Assembly (NCBI GenBank): GCA_022818135.1
Contig: JAFMSR010000001.1
Span: 38,392,358 to 38,456,357 of the forward strand
Reading direction: 5' to 3'
Length of the DNA stretch: 64,000 nucleotides
From: Saxidomus purpurata
Taxonomy: Eukaryota; Mollusca; Bivalvia; Venerida; Veneridae
The notes below the pieces were generated by a model that made no database searches, had not been told where the DNA came from, and saw only the letters and a list, made by a program, of their open reading frames with translations. Shown piece after piece: positions 60,101 through 64,000 of the stretch (the stretch's first letter is position 1; each line of letters starts with the position of its first letter). A program made the position numbers and the translations under genes.

Positions 60101-61703
60101 TCTATCTTTTTACTGAAAAAAATAAAAATCGTTCAAATAAATATTCATGTTCTTAACAAATTAATTACCTTTTACCAATAATCAACAATTCTATAATAAA
60201 TATCGCCAACTATCCTTATACTCGTAGAATCTTCCATTTTCACCTCTTATCAAGGTTTCTGCAAATTACTACTCATCAACGACAGTATTGAAATTCTCCC
60301 ATAAATGGAGAACAACATATTTGTTTCCTAGCAACAGTTTTAATCCAAATACCAATATAATCTACTTCTTTTAGTGTGATGCAGTATCCTATCAATTATC
60401 TATTCTAGCCAACACCAGAATTCTGAGGCGCTTTTATAATTAAGCTACCTAGACCATCCGCACGTTTGTTTTCTTTACATTGAATTACAGAAAAAATATG
60501 CACTGTTCAATGTTTCCTTTGAACTTTAAATAAAATTTCTGATACATTACATGCATTTGGTAAATACTTGAACTGTGCCACCTATCAGGTGCCAGCAAGA
60601 TATTTAAAAAAAATAAAAATTAGTTGTCAGTAATGAAAGGTGTACTCCCATTTACACCCACGTAAAATCATACTTGGATCATCTAAATGGAAATAAAAAT
60701 GACTGCATACAAATTGTAATACAAATTTAAGATAAAGTTATAATAATCTTACAATCTTGCGTACCAATTTTTAACAGTGAATTGATATAATCTTCCAGGT
60801 ATTGAAAATGTAAATGACAGAGAAAACAAAATCTCATTTTAAGACCTTGTGTAATTTAAGGTGTCAAAACGTGAAAATTAAATGATCTGCCACTTAGATG
60901 ACCTACCCCTCCCTTACAAAAGACAAGATTTTCATTAGTTCATTTGATATTATTGATCCAAACAGCAAAGGTCAGGCACAGGAAGACAAAATTTACAAAC
61001 AGATGTATCCCCTGTTAAGGGCCAAGATGAAGATTCTGGTTATCATTATGGTAGAGGTAAAAATTGTTTTGTTCTGTTTTTTGACAAGAAAATCTGTTTG
61101 TGGTTATGTACCTTAACAGAAAATGCTGTAATGTAGGTGCTGTAAATGTTGAAAGAGACAACCATTATTCCAAGTTACATGAAATTCCTAAACCTTCAGA
61201 AGGAATAGCGAACAGACAAGAAATCATGGCTAAATACATATGTCCTTGAAATGACCTTGAATGACCTTGACATTGAACTGATATGAATGACTTGGTACTG
61301 CAAAAGGGAAGTGAAATGTACACCTAAACAGACACAGATCACTCAAACATTTGCCTGTCACTTTTCTGAGAAGGTTATAGAGACTAAATTAAACCAATCA
61401 ATAATGTAAAATTGACTAATACGTAGTATCTTGGAAGTACTAAGTGCCCATTGAGTCCCAATCAAATATGAAGCATCCCAACACACTTCTGCTGCTTGAC
61501 ATAGCCAACCTGCCTTTATCTCTTCCAAATAAAACTTACTTTTTCTTTTTACCACCAAAGTCTGATTCACTCCAAATTCCGCTTTCTTTGAATGTATCTG
61601 GCGAGGGCGATCGTGAAGTCAATGTCGAAGAGCTCTGTTTCTCAATAATCTTCTCTTTCTTCTTTGAAGCGCTACTTCTTATACTCATTAACGAGTTCAT
61701 CAT
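44862..61703 (-). CDS. TOGARAM1: TOG array regulator of axonemal microtubules 1, C-terminal two-thirds (16 exons, 5' partial)
   Basis: Minus-strand join: 61703-61540, 60112-59817, 58465-58349, 55670-55480, 54446-54254, 52547-52436, 51758-51615, 50867-50675, 50364-50216, 49506-49348, 48952-48826, 48529-48429, 48063-47889, 47149-46933, 45433-45347, 45118-44862. The 2,682 nt (893 codons plus TGA) are in phase at all 15 junctions. TOGARAM1 (crescerin/FAM179B) binds tubulin and promotes microtubule growth in cilia. Window residues 1-256 are Ser-rich linker; 258-320 a charged coiled coil. TOG3-like HEAT repeats occupy about 385-610 (AEVKNLRSQVSRLAIVCMGD, GFIREDSERALAAMV, RYYGRKMLHVLM) and TOG4-like about 660-890 (DWRDRYKGI, DPNSKVNLYALQVM, SSIRTATGKLVNSL). 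TOG1 and TOG2 of the family are absent, so the gene should continue past the right edge. The first exon opens Met-Met but follows a TTTTAG acceptor and aligns with an internal family block, so it is probably not the true start. Confidence 0.92.
45347..45433 (-). CDS. TOGARAM1: TOGARAM1 exon o (TOG4)
   Basis: Acceptor ATTACAG, donor CTG|GTAAGG; 87 nt, phase 1 in and out. Encodes VLIQPMANQAQ and KPHLVEVVA. Confidence 0.88.
45655..46725 (+). mobile_element. Tandem-core element with ~155-bp units in a TOGARAM1 intron
   Basis: About five units containing TGACCCCGG...GGTCAATTTTGACC (near 45769, 45931, 46085, 46242 and 46397). Unrelated flank with GTTGCCATAGCAAC follows, then a GACGGACGACGGAC microsatellite and the hairpin-like end AGCTCCCCCTGGGGGGG. 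No ORF. Confidence 0.7.
46933..47149 (-). CDS. TOGARAM1: TOGARAM1 exon n (TOG4)
   Basis: Acceptor CTTTCAG, donor TTAG|GTGAGT. Encodes FDKFLPRLQDPNSKVNLYAL. Confidence 0.94.
47889..48063 (-). CDS. TOGARAM1: TOGARAM1 exon m (start of TOG4)
   Basis: Acceptor TTTGCAG, donor AAG|GTAAGG. Encodes LMSASDWRDRYKGITTLLEM, the first TOG4 helix. Confidence 0.94.
48085..48150 (+). repeat. (TGAA)n microsatellite with SINE-like tail
   Basis: Six TGAA units, then TGGTGTTTTATGGTGC and ATAGCCGGC. This looks like the reverse complement of a mollusc SINE 3' end with its simple-repeat tail, in the intron between TOGARAM1 exons l and m. Confidence 0.5.
48429..48529 (-). CDS. TOGARAM1: TOGARAM1 exon l (inter-TOG linker)
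   Basis: Acceptor TCTATAG, donor TAG|GTAGGT. Linker with SSARGWRSGQGSRSSSV, matching the family's RSSSVSR motif. Confidence 0.86.
48826..48952 (-). CDS. TOGARAM1: TOGARAM1 exon k (end of TOG3)
   Basis: Acceptor TTTACAG, donor AAG|GTCAGT. Encodes YYGRKMLHVLMTHQDFDKLL. Confidence 0.93.
49348..49506 (-). CDS. TOGARAM1: TOGARAM1 exon j (TOG3)
   Basis: Acceptor CTACAG, donor TAG|GTAATA. Encodes VRRTTARFLVEIVQRMGPGR and ILPAVAQFSMDSSPETR. Confidence 0.94.
49647..50043. mobile_element. 397-bp hAT-like MITE in a TOGARAM1 intron
   Basis: Left end TAGAGGTGCAATGATT, right end inverse TAGGGCTGCAACGATT. Flanks ATATATAA (49639-49646) and ATATGTAA (50044-50051) form an 8-bp duplication with one difference. 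Interior rich in ATTCGATTC-type direct and inverted repeats. No coding capacity. Confidence 0.75.
50216..50364 (-). CDS. TOGARAM1: TOGARAM1 exon i (TOG3)
   Basis: Acceptor TTCATAG, donor TAC|GTAAGT. Carries GESNGFIREDSERALAAMV and AVTPQRALIALIAGG. Confidence 0.93.
50675..50867 (-). CDS. TOGARAM1: TOGARAM1 exon h (TOG3)
   Basis: Acceptor TTTTCAG, donor ACA|GTAAGT. HEAT helices with LLAEVKNLRSQVSRLAIVCM. Confidence 0.93.
50985..51292 (+). repeat. Dispersed repeat ending in TATACCCCC palindrome
   Basis: Contains AAAGGGGCATAACTCTGCAA and AAAAATGAAGGAGTTAGATC. It ends with TATACCCCCTAAAAATTTCG and its partner GGGTATA, the same style of terminal palindrome as the element ending at 22738. Confidence 0.55.
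51615..51758 (-). CDS. TOGARAM1: TOGARAM1 exon g (start of TOG3)
   Basis: Acceptor ACAACAG, donor CTG|GTATGT. Encodes DWKPYKDPDVALREAHKHIA leading into the first HEAT helix; the Trp of QDDW is split by the intron. Confidence 0.9.
52436..52547 (-). CDS. TOGARAM1: TOGARAM1 exon f
   Basis: Acceptor TTTTCAG, donor ACC|GTAAGT. Ser/Thr/Gly run (GSGSTSTSTSNSS) then basic SLTPRKKSK. Confidence 0.82.
54254..54446 (-). CDS. TOGARAM1: TOGARAM1 exon e (coiled coil)
   Basis: Acceptor TTTGCAG, donor TTAG|GTATTG. About 50 residues of Lys/Glu/Arg heptads (KKKKQLEEEAERERVEREKK); predicted single helix or coiled coil. Confidence 0.88.
55480..55670 (-). CDS. TOGARAM1: TOGARAM1 exon d
   Basis: Acceptor TTTCTAG, donor GAT|GTAAGT. 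Linker ending in the acidic MDILDDVDD. Confidence 0.82.
55681..58348 (-). other. TOGARAM1 intron between exons c and d
   Basis: 2.68 kb without further exons. Two diverged segments, GTGAAACCGGGTCCACT at 56921 and GCGAAATCGGGTACACT at 57122, look like copies of one short repeat; otherwise unique AT-rich DNA. Confidence 0.5.
58349..58465 (-). CDS. TOGARAM1: TOGARAM1 exon c
   Basis: Acceptor TTTGCAG, donor ATTG|GTATGT. Encodes HSYGSLDPEEE and GIGVVGIG; 117 nt, phase 1 on both sides, so it could be skipped without a frame change. Confidence 0.82.
59817..60112 (-). CDS. TOGARAM1: TOGARAM1 exon b (SPFES repeats)
   Basis: Acceptor TTTTTCAG, donor AAAG|GTAATA. Contains two tandem ESPFES[RK]PK repeats and VQVVGKGYND; disordered linker. 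Confidence 0.85.
61540..61703 (-). CDS. TOGARAM1: TOGARAM1 exon a (first in window)
   Basis: Encodes NSLMSIRSSASKKKEK, matching the family's SLRNSAAKKRAK block. Acceptor TTTTAG, donor AAA|GTAAGT, phase 2 out. Confidence 0.8.
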
Positions 61704-63400
61704 CTAAAATGCAGACAGATCTCATAGATAACATGATTGAAGAAAAAACATTCATCGCTGACAAGGTTCAAGTACTGAATAATCCTGTTATAAGGAGAGA
61801 ATAATCCGTGAGGAGAAAATGTAATTTCCTGATCTGTTATATCGCATACATACACCTCTGACATTTCAAGATGCACCATTTATAAGCACCACGGGGGCTC
61901 TGAAGATTTTTTTTCAGAAACGTATGTTCAAAGGAATGTAATCAAAGTTGCATTTATGAAATTTCTATCTATACGAACATATGAAAAAATTAAATACGAC
62001 TGGATATAATGAAGCTTTTTATGGAAGTATTTGTAGGTCTTTCAGGTGAGACTTCAGACTAAATCTTTGAGAACCCCTGCAAGCTTCAAACTGAACTCAC
62101 AAACCTGAATTCTGCATTTTATTTCATTAAAATATTGTTGGTGGCAAGAGAACTCTTAGGGATTTCTATGAAGTTTATACGACTAACTTTTACTTGGACA
62201 GGATACAGTGATAAAAGTACAAACACATTCAAATAAATGCACAATCAACAAGATGTTCCAAATGTTTACAATACACAGAATAGATAAAAAAAATAAATAT
62301 ATACATTACTTCTGACAACACAACACAATTCATGTCTTTATCAACAACGTAAATTACAGAAAATGAAAGGTAACGTAACAGTGTACAAACACATCTGAAA
62401 AAACTCTAGAAAGTTTACATAAACAAATAAATATTAATTCTTTAGTTAAACTGAAACATGACGGAATTAAACAAGTAACACTGTTAATAACACATTAACT
62501 AGTTTAGCATTTTATATTGTTAGCATTAGGACACATGGGGGACTGGCTTCTCAATGATACTAAAGATCCTAGCACACTTTGTAATATATGTATATCATAT
62601 CAATTATATTGTACCCTGACCCTGTTTAATTTCTAAAATGGACTTGTGTGTCTTTCAATTTGGACAGTACCACACAGTGTTCCAAAGGGTGCCAACTGAA
62701 ACTTTACTAACTAATATAGATTATGATCAGACTGCATAGATGTGAACATTGATCATGATCTGCACTGGTCATAAATACTGTTCAGATCATTTGCTATCAA
62801 CAGGGTAAAGGTGAACGTAAAACAGCTGATCGCCTGAATGAGACAGAGCATAAATCACACAGAACAAATGAGGTATGTGATGAGGCAGACGGCACGCTGT
62901 AGATCAGCCACTGTCACACAGCTCTGTGTATGAGCTTAAAAGAGACTTTCATTACAAGACAACAAAAATGTTTCTTGGCGATCATGAAATTGTGCATGAT
63001 ATTGATAACACTTCATCAATACAGGTTATAAATTTAGCTTTTATTTGAGATGATTTGTCTTATTCCAAGGGAACCTGAAAATTTTTGCCTAATTGTGGAA
63101 CTCAAAATGTGGATGTTAAAGGTAAATATAAATTTTATAGTATTTCTTTGTTCTGTATTTATTCATATTTCTTCTCCCATTGAAATATAACAGAATGCCT
63201 TGTGTGCCATTAAAGTGCAAGAGGCAAGTAATGCTCTACTAGAATGACTGGACTGTTCCGAGTAAGTTTGGTGAAAATCTTTCGTAAAACGTGTTTTCAA
63301 GGTTTTAAAATAACTGAACATAGCACAATTGGTTTTCCCTAAGCATGGCTCAACTTCCATACAGATCATTTACAGGTTGTAGGCAGACTTTTGAGCATGT
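61704..63400. other. TOGARAM1 upstream or intronic sequence
   Basis: AT-rich with no convincing minus-strand exon. If TOGARAM1 has its usual N-terminal TOG domains, this is the intron leading to them. Confidence 0.5.
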
Positions 63401-63960
63401 TTTGTTAAAACCCAATGGAAAATGTGCCCTGTAGAGTGTTATCAACTTTTTACAACTAGAGATTAGTTTTGAAAAAAATACACGTCTCCCCTGCCCACTG
63501 AATAACCATAGGGAAAATTCTACTGTCACTGTGACCTCGACCTTTCATCTACTGACCCCTAACACTAGGAATAATCTGTTTTATAAGACTAATCATCATA
63601 TTATGTAGTTTGAAGCCTGTTGGTCATATGGATCTCTATTTATTGAGCAGAAACCATTTTCAAAGTTCAGGTCACTGAAGACCTAAGTTTGAAGACTGTG
63701 GGTGATATAGATCCTAGTATATTTTCGACATTTGGGTCACACTGTGACTTTGACCTTTGACCCACTGACCTGAAAAACAATAGGGATCATCTGCAGGTTG
63801 CAGGCAACCTTCTGGGCAAGATATATTTAAGTTAAATGAAAATTGTGACCTGTATAGTGTTATGAAGAAAAGTTAACAGACGGATGATAGACAAACGACC
63901 AGAGCTTAAGCTCTACTGGAGTTTGTTTTGTTTTTTGCTCTCTTAAAATATAATGATGTC
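63400..63960 (+). repeat. GTGACCTTGACC-family repeat
   Basis: Units with TGTGACCTCGACCTTTCA (63529) and TGTGACTTTGACCTTTGACC (63740), then an ACAGACGGATGATAGACAAA microsatellite-like tail and GAGCTTAAGCTC. Confidence 0.65.
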
Positions 63961-64000
63961 ATGGAAATTCATGAAGGTCATAAAACCTGGATGAGCGTAA

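Noticed and set aside
61704..64000. Upstream TOGARAM1 exons (TOG1/TOG2)
   Set aside because: Looked for minus-strand open segments with HEAT-like sequence and splice sites; none were convincing, so the 5' part is presumed outside the window.

Overview
This 64-kb window is AT-rich animal nuclear DNA with spliced genes (GT-AG introns, AATAAA signals) and very dense interspersed repeats. The repeat vocabulary points to a bivalve mollusc, probably a clam-like heterodont. It includes elements opening with ACAAGAGCTGTC, arrays of GTGACCTTGACCTTTGA, GACGGACGG/GACGCC microsatellites and a mollusc-type tRNA-SINE. The species assignment is inference. I reconstructed four protein-coding genes by hand from splice sites, reading phase and family similarity; every exon junction listed keeps the frame. 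| Layout. (1) DTD1 (D-aminoacyl-tRNA deacylase), + strand, 648-4685, six exons, 225 aa, complete. (2) A repeat-rich gap, 5.0-10.75 kb, with a 25-bp minisatellite, a tRNA-SINE and a 2.3-kb terminal-inverted-repeat (TIR) transposon nested inside an older repeat. (3) An unnamed BTB/POZ gene, - strand, 23127-10753. A short BTB exon is joined in phase across a 5.7-kb intron to one 6.36-kb exon, giving 2,210 aa. The long tail is disordered and carries SUMO-acceptor-like sites, three tandem SUMO-interaction-like repeats and a small Cys cluster. (4) CGRRF1 (RING-finger protein), + strand, 26677-35900, six exons, 484 aa. Its first exon lies 5 kb upstream of the rest and encodes the membrane segment. 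(5) A decayed LINE, 36.45-37.76 kb, then about 7 kb without coding signal. (6) TOGARAM1 (TOG-domain axonemal microtubule regulator), - strand, 61703-44862, 16 exons and 893 codons in the window; the N-terminal TOG1/TOG2 part lies off the right edge or was not found. | The genes are not an operon or a pathway. DTD1 proofreads tRNA charging, CGRRF1 is probably a membrane-anchored E3 ligase, TOGARAM1 acts in cilia, and the BTB protein looks like a nuclear SUMO-linked chromatin factor. | The most striking non-genic signals are transposons with legible insertion scars: a 4-bp duplication with an inferable empty site, and 8-bp duplications at three MITE/foldback elements. There is also a family of tandem-core elements (cores of about 136, 147, 155, 165 and 166 bp) that share modular architecture and often end in a palindrome. 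No CRISPR array, operon or canonical tRNA/rRNA gene was seen.
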